Below are positions 19,401 through 28,161 of a stretch of 64,000 nucleotides of DNA, in pieces. A program made the translations under genes and the position numbers. The stretch is from Planctomycetota bacterium (GTDB taxonomy: Bacteria; Planctomycetota; Planctomycetia; Planctomycetales; Planctomycetaceae), in assembly GCA_003388505.1 (NCBI GenBank), contig QQVO01000006.1:221813-285812 (forward strand), given 5' to 3'. The notes below the pieces were generated by a model that was not told where the DNA came from, did no database searches, and worked only from the letters and a program-made list of their open reading frames with translations. Each line of letters begins with the position of its first letter. Within the stretch, counting starts at the first letter, position 1.

Positions 19401-20458
19401 AGCAAGCGATACTCCACGTCGTAAGGAACACGACGCTCCAGATGGTCCCGCACCGCATCCATCGTCCGCTCGAGGTCGTCCGGATGCAGCCGCGAACGAA
19501 ACTCCTCAAAGACCCCCTCCAGTTCGTGCTCCTCATAGCCCAGCAACTCCTTCATCCGCGGGGAGTAATAGACTTCGCTGGTCTCGACGTCCCAATCCCA
19601 GATCCCGTCCGTAGAACCGCGAACCGCCAGTGCGAAACGCTCGTTGGCCGCCTCCAGTTTCTGCTCGGCAAGGTGCCGGGCGGTGATGTCATGCGAGATC
19701 CCCAGGATCCCGGCGACTCGACCTTCGGCGTCGTAGAGCGGGACTTTCGAGGTCGACACCCATTCTTCGCCCCCCGTCGGCCACACCGGATTCTCCGGCT
19801 TGTCAATGATTCGACGGCCCGACTCGATCACCGTGCGCTCATCCTCCGCCGCCGCCTGCGCATATTCACTCGGAAAGAAATCGGCGTCCGACTTCCCCAC
19901 CGCAGCCGACGGATCGGACAGCCCCAACCGCTCCGCAAGCCCCTGGCTGATGCGAATGAAGCGTCCCTGGACGTCCTTGAAGTAGATCGCCTCAGGAAGG
20001 TTGGTCATCAGAGTGTGCAGCAGGTAACGCTCATCCTGAAGGGACGCCGCAGGTTGCCCGGCGCCGCTCAACTCGGAATCGGGGCGGCGCGGCGGCAACG
20101 ACGACGTCGCTTTCCTGTGGGCGCGCAGCAGAACGATCGCACCGACCAGCACGGCAACCGTCGCCGTCGCTTTCAGCGTGAGACCGACGACCGCCGCCGC
20201 CGGCTCAACGAACACCGCCTGCACCAGGTGCGCGGCGCCCAGTGCCACGAACACGATCGATAAGGTGGACCAGATCAGTGGTGACTCCGCAGCGGCGCGA
20301 GACCGCGAGAACGCGATCCACGCCAATGCCGCCAGCGCTGCAGACAGCACCACGTCGGACGCAACGCCAATCGCATCCACGAGTTCAGCGGCGAGAGCGA
20401 ATTTCGCGAACAGGTCTGGCCCGGTTGGAACCATGAATTCAGGATATGCGTTTCCCAT
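16454..20458 (-). CDS. Hybrid sensor histidine kinase with four PAS domains, two receivers and an HPt domain
   Basis: A 1334-residue membrane-anchored phosphorelay protein. Three N-terminal membrane helices (about 20-111) are followed by PAS domains at roughly 140-265, 270-390, 400-520 and 550-665. Next come a short coiled coil, the dimerisation/phosphoacceptor helix with SHEIRTPMNAVIG, a HATPase with NLVGNAIKFT, DTGIGI and GTGLGLA, receiver 1 (VVDDNATN, DVNMPGMDG), receiver 2 (VAEDGLVNQQ, DVQMPVMDG) and a C-terminal HPt helix with HTIKGLGRNLGG. All phosphotransfer residues are present, so a complete BarA/ArcB-like His-Asp-His relay lies in one chain. No cognate output regulator is adjacent. 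Confidence 0.93.
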   Translation of the reverse strand: MGNAYPEFMVPTGPDLFAKFALAAELVDAIGVASDVVLSAALAALAWIAFSRSRAAAESPLIWSTLSIVFVALGAAHLVQAVFVEPAAAVVGLTLKATATVAVLVGAIVLLRAHRKATSSLPPRRPDSELSGAGQPAASLQDERYLLHTLMTNLPEAIYFKDVQGRFIRISQGLAERLGLSDPSAAVGKSDADFFPSEYAQAAAEDERTVIESGRRIIDKPENPVWPTGGEEWVSTSKVPLYDAEGRVAGILGISHDITARHLAEQKLEAANERFALAVRGSTDGIWDWDVETSEVYYSPRMKELLGYEEHELEGVFEEFRSRLHPDDLERTMDAVRDHLERRVPYDVEYRLLTKSGEYRWFRARGQALWDETTGRATRMAGSITDITDRREAEAELRASEGRYRTLVENAPEAIVVLDADEGRFVEANQNAVDLFETSIGELLQAHPADLSPPLQPDGRPSLEAARSYIEAALRGESVAFDWVHRTSSGRDIPCEVRLVALPSRGRNVLRASIADISWRKSIERDLRDQIEERKRAERRLRRNVERTRRILETARDAFIAMDEEGRIVDWNPQAEETFGWTREEAIGRLLAETVVPPELRIQHSQGVQQFLETGEGPVLDRRIELPAIRRDGSQFPVELTITAIADGEGHLFASFLHDITGRKQAEAELEQARDDAEAANRAKSDFLANMSHEIRTPMNAVIGMTELVLDTDLTSTQRDYLNTVIESSESLLTIINEILDFSKIEAGKLELDPAPFDLREELGDAVKPLGVRASAKGIELAWRADHSVPECLVGDAARLRQVLINLVGNAIKFTTEGEVVATVDVDDRHDGRVTLHFAVQDTGIGISPDRQASIFDAFEQGDNSTTRRFGGTGLGLAIASRVVERMQGRIWVESTPNVGSTFHFTLPFEVSESSADATAANLDLSGRPVLVVDDNATNRTILLETLSAWKMDVQACAGGAEALEQLARSAKSNAEPPLILTDVNMPGMDGFEFVERVRAGAHFPDAKVIVLTSGTRTGDSGRIERLGVAATLIKPVKQSELRLAIARAAGGERDAAPVSDEGDGEAPDLPPLNILVAEDGLVNQQIAIGVLSRGGHTVEVADDGRAAVEAWQHGAYDLILMDVQMPVMDGLEATREIRTRERSTGNHIPIIAMTARAMPGDEELCLAAGMDAYLSKPVRRRQLYEAIAPFFPTGPESAAAAASPREERDDPGESRLPPEPGAAPAVDWDVALRTVGGDRGLLATIVAETRNELQTVLQHFERALREGDARATSRHAHTIKGLGRNLGGKPLMHTARRIEEPASEGDLGPANDLLDELRNEVRRFCDALESFDP

Positions 20459-20930
20459 AACGTGCGCCCCGATGATGGGCTGCTGCGCTTTCGACCAGCG
20501 GACACCGCCATTCTAACGAGGCAGAGCCTCGGACCATACGAGCTGCCACTCGCCAGCGGCAACCCGCTCCCGCTGTTCGCTCGATCTCCCGCTCTTGGCT
20601 CATCCAGACTGAATTGACGGGTGCCACTGGCTCCGCCAGTGCGAACCAGAAAGAACGTCTACTCCGCGATGCACTGGCAAAGCCAGTGGCACCCAACCCG
20701 TCGATTCACGATTGAACAACCGCTCTGCCGCGCGGCGGATCGCAGCCCGGTTTCAAACAACGCCGCGCTGCGCGTTGCAGTCCCGGAATCGCAGCGGGGG
20801 CCGAATCCGGTCGCGTGCCGTGATCTCTCCCGACTGCTAAGATGCCGTTTGCGCGTTCGAATCGGGCCGACTCGGCCCGCCGGGCGCGGCGGGACGTCAC
20901 AGCGATCGCGGCAACAGAGACGGATTGACG
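20459..20930. other. 472-base gene-free gap between divergent genes
   Basis: Lies between the start of the hybrid kinase and the start of dnaX, so it must hold both promoters; I could not pick convincing -35/-10 pairs. It contains the repeat pair at 20618-20700. No credible gene is seen. Confidence 0.6.
20618..20700. repeat. Paired inverted repeat, GCCACTGGCTTTGCCAGTGC family, copy 2
   Basis: The left arm at 20618-20642 and the right arm at 20671-20700 are inverted relative to each other and both bounded by CGGGT/ACCCG. Each arm is a palindrome with CACTGGC/GCCAGTG stems. The same family is at 14145-14217. Confidence 0.78.
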
Positions 20931-22673
20931 ATGGCAACTCACGGATCATCCGGACATTACACGGTTCTCGCGCGGCGGTTTCGACCGCAAACCTTCGATG
21001 AGGTCGTCGGACAGGAGCACGTCGGCCGGGCGATCCGCAACGCAATCGTGGGCGATCGCGTCGCCCACGCCTATCTCTTCACGGGCGCGCGAGGAGTGGG
21101 AAAGACTTCGACCGCCCGGATCTTCGCCAAGGCCCTCAACTGCCCCCACGTGGCCGACGGCGTCCCCTGCAACGAATGCGACGTCTGCCGGTCCATCGCG
21201 GCGGGCACCGACGTGGACGTTCTGGAAATCGACGGCGCCTCCAACCGCGGCATCGACGACATCCGGGCCCTCCGCGCGAACGTCAACGTGCGGTCGATGC
21301 GGTCGCGGTTCAAGGTCTACATCATCGACGAAGTGCACATGCTGACCCGCGAAGCGTTCAACGCGCTGCTCAAGACGCTCGAAGAACCGCCGCCGGGCGT
21401 GAAGTTCGTGTTCTGCACCACGGAACCGAACAAAGTGCCCGATACGATTCTCTCGCGATGCCAGAGATTCGACTTCGGCATGATCGGCCTGGCTTCGGTC
21501 ACCGAACGTCTCCAGTCGATCGCTGAAGCGGAAGGAGTCTCGATCGAACGCGAGGCGGTCGAACTCGTGGCGCGACGCGGCGGAGGCTCCATGCGGGACG
21601 CCCAGTCGCTCTTTGACCAGTTGCTGGCCTTCGGAGGGGAGCAGATCGGCTGCGAAGACGTGCATCGGCTGCTCGGCACCGCCCCGGACGAACGCCTCGT
21701 CGAACTCCACCAGTCGCTGATCGACTGCGACCAGGCGCAGGCCCTCACCCTGGCGGAGGAAGCGCTCGCCTCGGGAGTCCAGTTGGGCAGCCTCACCGAT
21801 CAGATGCTCGACTATTTCCGGGATCTGTTGATTTCGGCCGTCGACGCCGACAGCGTCCCCTTGTCGAGCGTTGCAGAACGGCTGCGAACAACGCTGAAGT
21901 CACAGGCAGACGACTGGGGAATCGAAACGATCTCCGCCGCGATGCAGATTCTCGTGGAGACCAAGGGGCGGATGGCCCGCGTCAATTACGCGCGGGCCTT
22001 GCTCGATCTCGCGCTGGTGCGGATCTGTCTCCTCGAGCGACTCGACTCTCTCTCGCAACTGGTTCAAGCCGTGCAGGAGGGGGGCGGCCAACCAAAACCG
22101 AATCCCCGAGAGACCGTCGCGCGGTCACAACGCCCCGGGAGCACCTTGCGGACCCAGCCCGCGACGGACGGAAAAAAAAACGACACTGACGCCGCTCTCG
22201 CAACCGGCGGCGAAAAGGAGACGGAGTCCAGCCACGAATCGCTGGAAACGATCGAATTCGAGCCGGACAATTCCGATGCATTCGTTGCGCAACTTCTTAT
22301 GAATTTGCCAGATATGACTGCATCGCACCTGAAGAACGCATCTCGATCAGCAATTTTCGGGCCAAACCGTCTAGAATTCTCCTTTACCAGGCGGTATTCT
22401 TTCTGTAAGAACTACTGTGAGCGACCGGAAGCCATTCGCCGCATCCAGGCGGTCGCCAATCAGTTGGCCGGTCGGTCGGTCGAGTTAGTCATCGACAGCG
22501 ACGATTCGGCTCCCGAGGAGGAAGCTTCCGGAGCGACCACGACGAAACAACCTGTCCCCAAGCGGTTGTCAACTCGGACGACTGACGCAGATCCATTCGT
22601 CCAGCACGTGCTTTCGGTCTTCGGAGGCTCCGTGGTGGACGTACGGGCCACGCCGTCTGACACGGCACATTAA
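20931..22673 (+). CDS. dnaX: DNA polymerase III subunit gamma/tau
   Basis: A 580-residue clamp-loader ATPase of the replisome. AAA+ features in order: RRFRPQTFDEVVGQEH, Walker A GARGVGKTST, a four-cysteine zinc module (C-x8-C-x2-C-x2-C around CPHVADGVPCNECDVC), Walker B IDEVHML, sensor 1 FCTTEPNKVPDTILSRCQRF. The tau-like C-terminus (after about 380) is low-complexity and then a small folded region. ATG 20931 is used; a TTG two codons earlier is possible. It heads the classic dnaX-ybaB-recR operon (gaps of 12 and 61 bases). Confidence 0.96.
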   Translation: MATHGSSGHYTVLARRFRPQTFDEVVGQEHVGRAIRNAIVGDRVAHAYLFTGARGVGKTSTARIFAKALNCPHVADGVPCNECDVCRSIAAGTDVDVLEIDGASNRGIDDIRALRANVNVRSMRSRFKVYIIDEVHMLTREAFNALLKTLEEPPPGVKFVFCTTEPNKVPDTILSRCQRFDFGMIGLASVTERLQSIAEAEGVSIEREAVELVARRGGGSMRDAQSLFDQLLAFGGEQIGCEDVHRLLGTAPDERLVELHQSLIDCDQAQALTLAEEALASGVQLGSLTDQMLDYFRDLLISAVDADSVPLSSVAERLRTTLKSQADDWGIETISAAMQILVETKGRMARVNYARALLDLALVRICLLERLDSLSQLVQAVQEGGGQPKPNPRETVARSQRPGSTLRTQPATDGKKNDTDAALATGGEKETESSHESLETIEFEPDNSDAFVAQLLMNLPDMTASHLKNASRSAIFGPNRLEFSFTRRYSFCKNYCERPEAIRRIQAVANQLAGRSVELVIDSDDSAPEEEASGATTTKQPVPKRLSTRTTDADPFVQHVLSVFGGSVVDVRATPSDTAH

Positions 22674-22685
22674 GGATAACTGGTT

Positions 22686-23063
22686 ATGTTCAAAGGACTT
22701 AACGGACTGATGCAGGCGGTCAAGCAGGCTCAGCAGATCCAGGGGCGGGTCGGCGAGATCCAGGAGAAGCTGGCCGCGGTCAGGGTCGAAGGCAGCGCGG
22801 GCGGCGGAATGGTCACCGTTGAGGCGGACGGCCAGCAGCGGCTGGTCAGTTGCCGCATCGAGCCGAGCCTCGTCGCCGGCGGCGATCACGAAATGCTCGA
22901 AGAACTCCTGATTGCCGCCTCCAATCAGGCCTTGGAACGCTCCAAGGAGGCCGCCGCAGAGGCCATGTCGGGCATGGTCGAAGGCATCGACCTGCCGGGT
23001 CTGCAGGAGTCGATGTCGCAGTTCAACGGATTGAGCGTCACCGGCGACGACGACGACCAATAG
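22686..23063 (+). CDS. ybaB: YbaB/EbfC family nucleoid-associated protein
   Basis: A 125-residue DNA-binding protein with the family layout: N-terminal helix ([22 protein letters not shown]), beta core ([23 protein letters not shown]), and C-terminal helix rich in alanine and methionine. It lies between dnaX and recR, the conserved position in bacteria, which supports the call more than the sequence alone. Confidence 0.93.
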   Translation: MFKGLNGLMQAVKQAQQIQGRVGEIQEKLAAVRVEGSAGGGMVTVEADGQQRLVSCRIEPSLVAGGDHEMLEELLIAASNQALERSKEAAAEAMSGMVEGIDLPGLQESMSQFNGLSVTGDDDDQ

Positions 23064-23124
23064 GCAATCGCCGGTTTGCCGCATTATCGACCAGGGATCT
23101 GGCGACCAGGGATTGGGTGAAATT

Positions 23125-23754
23125 ATGGCGAGCCGCAATGTGCCACCCGTCGAAGCGCATCCCTTCGGACCGGCCGTCGGCCGGCTTGTGGAGCAGTTTT
23201 CCTCCCTGCCGGGTATCGGACGCAAGACCGCTGAGCGGCTGGCAAACCACATCCTCTCCGTCCCGGAGTCGGAGGCCCTGCAACTCGCCGCCGCGATTCG
23301 AGAAGTCAAGGAGTCCGTTCACCGTTGCCGTCAGTGCGCCAATCTGACTGACCAGGAACTTTGCACGATCTGCAACGACCCCCGCCGCGACCAAACCGTG
23401 GTCTGCATCGTCGAGCAGCCCCGAGACGTCACGGCGCTCGAAGCCTCCGGCGTCTTTCACGGCACGTACCACGTGTTGGGGGGCAACATCTCCCCCCTGG
23501 AGGGCGTCGGCCCGGATGATTTGACGATCGGCCAACTGATGGAGCGCGTCCGAAAAAACGGCGTCAAGGAAGTGGTGATGGCGACGAATCCAACGCTGGA
23601 CGGGGATGGAACGTCTCTATTCATTGCCAATCTGCTTCAGGAGTTTCCCGTCACCATTACCCGCCTCGCTCGCGGGATACCGACCGGAAGCGTGTTAGAG
23701 TTTGCCAACAAGGAGATGCTGGCCGACGCCCTGCAGGGCCGGCAGGCGTTCTGA
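23125..23754 (+). CDS. recR: Recombination protein RecR
   Basis: 209 residues; partner of RecO and RecF in loading RecA at single-strand gaps. Seen in order: helix-hairpin-helix ([17 protein letters not shown]), four-cysteine zinc finger ([16 protein letters not shown]), Toprim domain beginning [15 protein letters not shown], Walker-B-like [12 protein letters not shown] and the C-terminal [19 protein letters not shown] 23125 gives the family-like N-terminus. No recF is found next to dnaN further along. Confidence 0.96.
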   Translation: MASRNVPPVEAHPFGPAVGRLVEQFSSLPGIGRKTAERLANHILSVPESEALQLAAAIREVKESVHRCRQCANLTDQELCTICNDPRRDQTVVCIVEQPRDVTALEASGVFHGTYHVLGGNISPLEGVGPDDLTIGQLMERVRKNGVKEVVMATNPTLDGDGTSLFIANLLQEFPVTITRLARGIPTGSVLEFANKEMLADALQGRQAF

Positions 23755-23833
23755 AAATCCACTCCGCAAAACGATCTCGCTCGTCCCCATCGACTGACCG
23801 GAAAACCCCAGGCCCCGCCCTCCCGCCCGAATC

Positions 23834-25321
23834 ATGCATCTGAATCTCTCACAACAGATGAAGATGAGCCAGCAGATGAAGCTGGCGCCGCGCATGATTC
23901 AATCGATGGAGATCCTTCAGCTTCCGCTGCTCGCCCTGCAGGAACGAATCGAGCAGGAACTCTCCGAAAACGTCGTCCTCGAACAGTCCACCGCCGACAG
24001 CGACGACGACCACTCGTCTGACAACGGACAGGAACTGGACCGCAACGGCGAGCCGAGGAACGAAGTCGATCAGCGCGAACTCGTTGCCGGCAGCGAAGAG
24101 AACAACGCCTCCGATTTCGAGCGGCTGGTCGAAATCTCACAGGACTGGCCCGAAGACAACTACACCTCCGGGTCCAAGCCGAGCGGCAACCGCATCGACG
24201 ACGCGCTCGATCGCCAGCACGACATGATGGCCAATGCCGAGAGCCGGCCACAGACGCTGCACGAGTACCTCATCGACCAGTTCCACTACTTCGATGGCCC
24301 GCCGCAAGTCCGAGCCTTCGGCGAATACCTGATCTACAACCTCGACTCCAACGGACGGCTGCAGAGCTCCCTTCCGGAAATGGCGCAGGTCTACGGCGGA
24401 GAAGTCACGCTCGAGCAGGCCGAAGAGGCGCTCCGCCTGGTCCAGCAACTCGATCCGCCCGGAGTCGGCGCGCGGAACGTCGCCGAATGCCTCCTGCTCC
24501 AGATCACCCCCACCACCCCCCTGCGCACCATCCTGGTCACGCTGCTCACGTCCCACTGGGACGACCTGATCGAGAACCGCCTGCCCCAGATCGCCCGCAA
24601 GACCGGCTACTCCATCGACGACATCAAGGCCGCCAAGGAGCAACTCCGGACCCTCAATCCGTTCCCCGGCCGGGGCTTTCAGGACGTCCCCTTGCAGCGG
24701 GTGACGCCCGATCTCTCTGTGGAAATGGACGAGAACGGCAAGTACGTCGTGCGGCTGATCGACGAGTACATCCCCCAGCTTCGAATCAGCCGCCGCTATC
24801 TCAGAATGCTGGAGTCGAATCCCGACGCCGAAACGAAAGAGTTCATCCGCCGCAAGGTCGAGTCGGCCCGCTGGCTCATCGAATCGATCGAGCAGCGCTA
24901 CAACACGCTCAAGCGGGTCGCCCAGGCGATCGTCGACCACCAGATCGACTTTCTCGAAAACGGACCCGAGCACATCGCCCCCCTCAAGATGCAGCAGATC
25001 GCCGACGTCGTCGGAGTCCACGTCACAACCGTCTCCCGCGCAGTCGACGGCAAACACATCGCCACCCCCCGCGGGATCTTTCCGCTCAAACGCTTCTTCG
25101 GCGGCGGAACGACGACCGCCGAAGGCGACGAAGTCGCCTGGGACATCGTCCGCCTCAAGCTCAAGGAAATCGTCGACGAAGAGGACAAGTCCCAGCCGCT
25201 CAGCGACGACGCACTGGTCGAAGAACTCGCCAAACACGGCTACCAACTCGCCCGGCGAACCGTCACCAAATACCGCAAGGCGATGAGCATCCCCTCCTCC
25301 CGCCAACGCAAGGAATTCTAA
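23834..25321 (+). CDS. rpoN: RNA polymerase sigma-54 factor
   Basis: A 495-residue alternative sigma factor that directs RNA polymerase to -24/-12 promoters and needs an AAA+ activator. Region I is glutamine- and leucine-rich ([21 protein letters not shown]), region II is acidic (about 45-110), then the core-binding region and the HTH region ([23 protein letters not shown]). The RpoN box is [10 protein letters not shown] near residues 480-489, one change from the consensus ARRTVAKYR. It follows recR by 79 bases on the same strand. Confidence 0.96.
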   Translation: MHLNLSQQMKMSQQMKLAPRMIQSMEILQLPLLALQERIEQELSENVVLEQSTADSDDDHSSDNGQELDRNGEPRNEVDQRELVAGSEENNASDFERLVEISQDWPEDNYTSGSKPSGNRIDDALDRQHDMMANAESRPQTLHEYLIDQFHYFDGPPQVRAFGEYLIYNLDSNGRLQSSLPEMAQVYGGEVTLEQAEEALRLVQQLDPPGVGARNVAECLLLQITPTTPLRTILVTLLTSHWDDLIENRLPQIARKTGYSIDDIKAAKEQLRTLNPFPGRGFQDVPLQRVTPDLSVEMDENGKYVVRLIDEYIPQLRISRRYLRMLESNPDAETKEFIRRKVESARWLIESIEQRYNTLKRVAQAIVDHQIDFLENGPEHIAPLKMQQIADVVGVHVTTVSRAVDGKHIATPRGIFPLKRFFGGGTTTAEGDEVAWDIVRLKLKEIVDEEDKSQPLSDDALVEELAKHGYQLARRTVTKYRKAMSIPSSRQRKEF

Positions 25322-25694
25322 AACAGCCTTCCCACCAAACTCGTACACCCGCCTTCCCAGGCCGGCGCTCGGCAGTATTCCCTGATTCCACCAAGGCGAG
25401 CCGCCGGGCGTCAGCCGGCGGGTTCGTCCGAACTCGGCAGCAATCTCCACCAGCGGCCCTTCCCGCCATCACATCCCGCACTGCTTGCCCCCTCGCCCGA
25501 TTCGTTCCAGCCACTATGTGCGGGCCGAGCAATTCAAACCGAACGCACTCTCCGCCGGTTCTCCGCAACGACCCACCAGGGCCTCCACCTGCCCCAGCGA
25601 AACGGGATAAACTCCCCAGTGACGGCGGGCCGCAGCCGCCTCCCGTACGTCTCGAACATTCATCCCGGCGACCGCACCAGACACGGGGAACCGC
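25322..25694. other. 373-base gap after rpoN
   Basis: No gene is seen. It contains the GC-rich hairpin at 25401-25421 and, further on, GC-rich sequence without recognisable elements. Confidence 0.55.
25401..25421. repeat. GC-rich hairpin downstream of rpoN
   Basis: A perfect 7-bp stem, CCGCCGG (25401-25407) with CCGGCGG (25415-25421), around a 7-base loop. It lies 80 bases after the rpoN stop. There is no T-tract, so it is more likely one of the genome's dispersed hairpins than an intrinsic terminator. Confidence 0.5.
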
Positions 25695-26750
25695 GTGCGG
25701 AACTCTTCGACGATTCTCGTTCTGACCGCAGCCATTCTGTGTTCCGCCTCCATTGCGGAAGCACAGCCGCCGGACTCGCTGCGCGCCCGCGAATCTGAAG
25801 CGACGAAACTCGATCGCGGCCCCCTCTTGCTGCCCAACGAAGCAGGCGGGACCGAGTACTGGTTCGTTTCGACCCGATCAGCCGCCCAGCATCGCCTCGA
25901 GAAACGCGGACCCCTGACGGTCTACCGCTCTTCACAGGGAACCCTGTCTGCCGCCTCACTGGAGGAACTGCAGTCCGCACTCACGCCCGGCGTGCCGATC
26001 TGCATCTTCGTCCACGGCAGCTTCACCGGCTGGAACACCCAGTTACGAAATGCGCCCCAGTCGAGCCAGTGGATTCGAGACGCCTGCCCGGGCCGACCAA
26101 TGCACGTCATCTTCTTCAGTTGGCCGAGCGACGGGCCGTACACGCAGATCTTTCCCGTCGATCTCACCGTCCGCGCCTACCGCGCCGAATTCAACGGGTT
26201 CTACCTGGCTCAGGTCGTCGCCCTCTGTCCGCAGCAAAGCCCGGTCTGCCTCATCGGTCACAGCCACGGCACCCGCGCCGTCCTCGCCGCGGGTCATTTG
26301 CTGGGGGGAGGAATGGTCGAAGGCCTGGTCTCCCCCAGCGCGTCGGCCAGCACGCAACCCGTCCGGGCCGTCCTCATGGCGGCCGCTGTCGACCACACCT
26401 GGCTCAATCCCGGCAGCCGCTATGGATGCGCCCTGCATCGCATCGAAGTCATGAGCCTCCGCAGCAGCGGAGACTTCCCCTTGCAGTTCTATCCGCTCTC
26501 CGCGCCCCATTCCCGCCCGGCGCTGGCCCAGGTCGGCTTCACCAACGCCGACCGCAGAGCGATGGGACCGCTCGGCTACCGCGCCGTCGAACTCGACGTC
26601 TCCGAACTCGTCGGCACGTCCCACGCCTGGCGCAGCTACTCCGGCTCCCCCTCCATCGCCGCCGCCGTCGCCCCCTTCGCCCTCTTCCTCGACAACTGCC
26701 CCACGTCCGGCCTCCGCGAGTCAAGTCGACTCATCCACCCGAACGATTGA
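25695..26750 (+). CDS. Secreted alpha/beta hydrolase (DUF900-like)
   Basis: 351 residues with a signal peptide (about 1-25, ILVLTAAILCSASIAEA). Alpha/beta-hydrolase landmarks are the oxyanion strand ICIFVHGSFTGW, then HVIFFSWPSDG, and the nucleophile elbow GHSHGTRAV with serine as the likely catalytic residue. This pattern matches the DUF900/'esterase-lipase superfamily' group often seen in planctomycetes. Starts at GTG 25695 with GGGGAA six bases before it. The acid and histidine of the triad cannot be placed with certainty. Substrate unknown; likely acts outside the cytoplasm. Confidence 0.78.
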   Translation: MRNSSTILVLTAAILCSASIAEAQPPDSLRARESEATKLDRGPLLLPNEAGGTEYWFVSTRSAAQHRLEKRGPLTVYRSSQGTLSAASLEELQSALTPGVPICIFVHGSFTGWNTQLRNAPQSSQWIRDACPGRPMHVIFFSWPSDGPYTQIFPVDLTVRAYRAEFNGFYLAQVVALCPQQSPVCLIGHSHGTRAVLAAGHLLGGGMVEGLVSPSASASTQPVRAVLMAAAVDHTWLNPGSRYGCALHRIEVMSLRSSGDFPLQFYPLSAPHSRPALAQVGFTNADRRAMGPLGYRAVELDVSELVGTSHAWRSYSGSPSIAAAVAPFALFLDNCPTSGLRESSRLIHPND

Positions 26751-27096
26751 TTGCTCCATCGCCAAGCATTGCGACGCCGCGGTGAACGGGCCAGCGACGT
26801 TCAACAGCGAACGGTACTGTTGTATGAAGCCGTGTAGTAATGAGGTGGACGATGGCCTGTCCATGACACACAAGTCGTTCCGAAACCCTCATGCGGCGGG
26901 GATGGGGCACGCCCACCGGGGACGACGCTGAAGGCGTCGTACAGCAAAGCCGGGGGTCGCGACGACAGGAGCGCACCCCCGGTCGACGGGCCGCGCATTT
27001 GCAGGAACGCTGAAGGCGTTCGACAGGCGACTCGCCCCGAGGAACCGGGCTCAAGGGATTCTCGAACACGACACAGATTCTCGCGAATTCGGCGGA
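26751..27096. other. 346-base gap filled with repeat sequence
   Basis: Contains two short hairpins sharing the loop TGAAG (26922-26940 and 27005-27021) and the beginning of a 96-base dispersed repeat (27031-27126). No gene is visible. Confidence 0.6.
26922..27021. repeat. Two hairpins with the same loop and different stems
   Basis: Hairpin 1: stem ACGACGC (26922-26928) with GCGTCGT (26934-26940). Hairpin 2: stem GAACGC (27005-27010) with GCGTTC (27016-27021). Both have the loop TGAAG and are followed by a short ACAG. The stem difference is compensated on both sides, suggesting selection on the fold or a palindrome-based mobility mechanism. Confidence 0.65.
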
Positions 27097-27126
27097 TCAG
27101 CACGGATTTTGCGCGGTATTCCTCAA
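27031..27126. repeat. 96-bp dispersed repeat, copy 1
   Basis: Read on the minus strand, this stretch matches 62573-62668 with a modest number of substitutions and small indels. Both copies share, among others, AATCCGTGCTGATCCGCC and AATCTGTGTCGT. Here it lies directly behind the truncated toxin reading frame. Confidence 0.7.
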
Positions 27127-27306
27127 GTTGCGGCACCGCCGAGTCGCCTTCCTCCTCCCCCTCCGCGGCTCTGCGACTCCGCGAGCAACCCTTCTCTTCG
27201 CGTCCTTCGTTCCCTTCTGTGCAGCGCCTGAATTTTCGCGAGCAATGTCGTCGTGGATCTGTTCGAGGCAATCTGCCGCCTCTTTCGTCCACACTACTTC
27301 TGCCAC
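27097..27306 (-). pseudogene. ParE/RelE-like toxin, truncated by repeat sequence
   Basis: The first ~28 residues (MAEVVWTKEAADCLEQIHD...) look like the N-terminus of a RelE/ParE-family toxin. From about 27222 onward the frame becomes arginine- and lysine-rich and is encoded by dispersed repeat DNA (GGACGCGAAGAG and the 19-base word at 27173-27191 that recurs at 28303-28321). The rest of the toxin fold, including its catalytic end, is missing. The start overlaps the antitoxin gene by 13 bases, the normal arrangement for such modules. Confidence 0.6.
27173..27191. repeat. 19-bp dispersed repeat, copy 1
   Basis: The word GCGACTCCGCGAGCAACCC recurs exactly at 28303-28321. This copy is embedded in the truncated toxin frame. 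Confidence 0.7.
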
Positions 27307-27479
27307 GCCTCGATCCTGTCGCGGACTTCAGAGTTAGTCAACGTATGTCCTGCGTCAGGATCGCTAAGCCCACGCTGGACCATACGCGCATACGCCAACT
27401 CCCGCAGAATCTCGTCGTAAGTGCTCTCGTCCGGTTGACGCGCGATGATATCCGTCATCGTCTGTTTCACTGGTGACAT
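27294..27479 (-). CDS. Probable type II antitoxin (orphaned)
   Basis: 61 residues, acidic, beginning MSPVKQTMTDIIARQPDESTYDEILREL and ending in a short charged helix. Size, charge and the 13-base overlap with a ParE/RelE-like start are typical of the antitoxin in a toxin-antitoxin pair. The short helical protein would bind the toxin and possibly the operator; no clear DNA-binding motif is seen. ATG 27479 is chosen; the frame is open to 27596 but without a better start. The partner toxin is broken, so this may be drifting neutrally. Confidence 0.6.
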   Translation of the reverse strand: MSPVKQTMTDIIARQPDESTYDEILRELAYARMVQRGLSDPDAGHTLTNSEVRDRIEAWQK

Positions 27480-27690
27480 GGCCGTTACTCCGCCAATCCA
27501 AATCAAGGTCTGTTCCCCGGGAACCTCGCCCAGTAGGCATCCTCCGGCAGGAAGCACTACCGACACCGCCGGAACGATGATGGCGACGCCAAGCATTCAG
27601 CACTTCATTCTACCCGCGCTCTCGCCAAGTGAAAGACGAAGCCGTGCCCGAACGGCCGCGGCGGTGACGCCGTGCTTCGGGAAGGGTACG

Positions 27691-28161
27691 TCACATCACG
27701 ACCTCGTTTCCGGCAAAGAGCGCCGGCGGTGCGGCTCTACGGATCATCTTGAGGTAATCCATCGAACGCATTTCGGGGCACGCCAGAACCGCATCGCAGA
27801 ATTCAGTCGGCGGCGAGTATTCGTGGGCATCGATGTAGTGAAGAATCAATGACGGTGCAACGAGCAGACGATCTCCCGCCGGAATGAAGAGATTCGTGTT
27901 GCCGAGGTCGACGGAGACGTTGTCGAGCGTCAGTTGTCTTGGACCCGATGAGACACGGCAAAAGTCACAATCGTGCCAGCCCATGAATCTGCCGGGTTCC
28001 CAGGGATCGATGAGAAACCGGTGAATTCGGGTCACCACATTGCGGGAAACGTCACCACGCGAGTAGGCGTGATCTCGCGCAAGCCAGCCAACTGCGAAGA
28101 GCTTGCCGTCATGTTGAGGCGTAAAGTAGTCGCAAGGCGTTAAGTCAGCGAAGTGGGCCAT
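27691..28161 (-). CDS. Conserved-type protein of unknown function (possibly DUF7919)
   Basis: 156 residues, cytoplasmic, no signal peptide. Notable are the N-terminal MAHFADLTPCDYF, VGWLARDHAYSRGDV, the cysteine pair in GWHDCDFC, and the C-terminal HYIDAHEYSPPTEFCDAVLACP and RSMDYLKMI. This matches, from memory, a widespread small family with the ending HYIxAHxYxPPxEFxxAV; the DUF number is a tentative recollection. The Cys/His content could bind a metal. ATG 28161 is preceded by a TTG that could also serve. Confidence 0.65.
   Translation of the reverse strand: MAHFADLTPCDYFTPQHDGKLFAVGWLARDHAYSRGDVSRNVVTRIHRFLIDPWEPGRFMGWHDCDFCRVSSGPRQLTLDNVSVDLGNTNLFIPAGDRLLVAPSLILHYIDAHEYSPPTEFCDAVLACPEMRSMDYLKMIRRAAPPALFAGNEVVM

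Noticed and set aside
24137..25450. 437-residue open frame antisense to rpoN
   Set aside because: It mirrors rpoN codon by codon, is compositionally skewed (Gly/Asp/Val/Leu) and has no recognisable domain; a GC-rich shadow.
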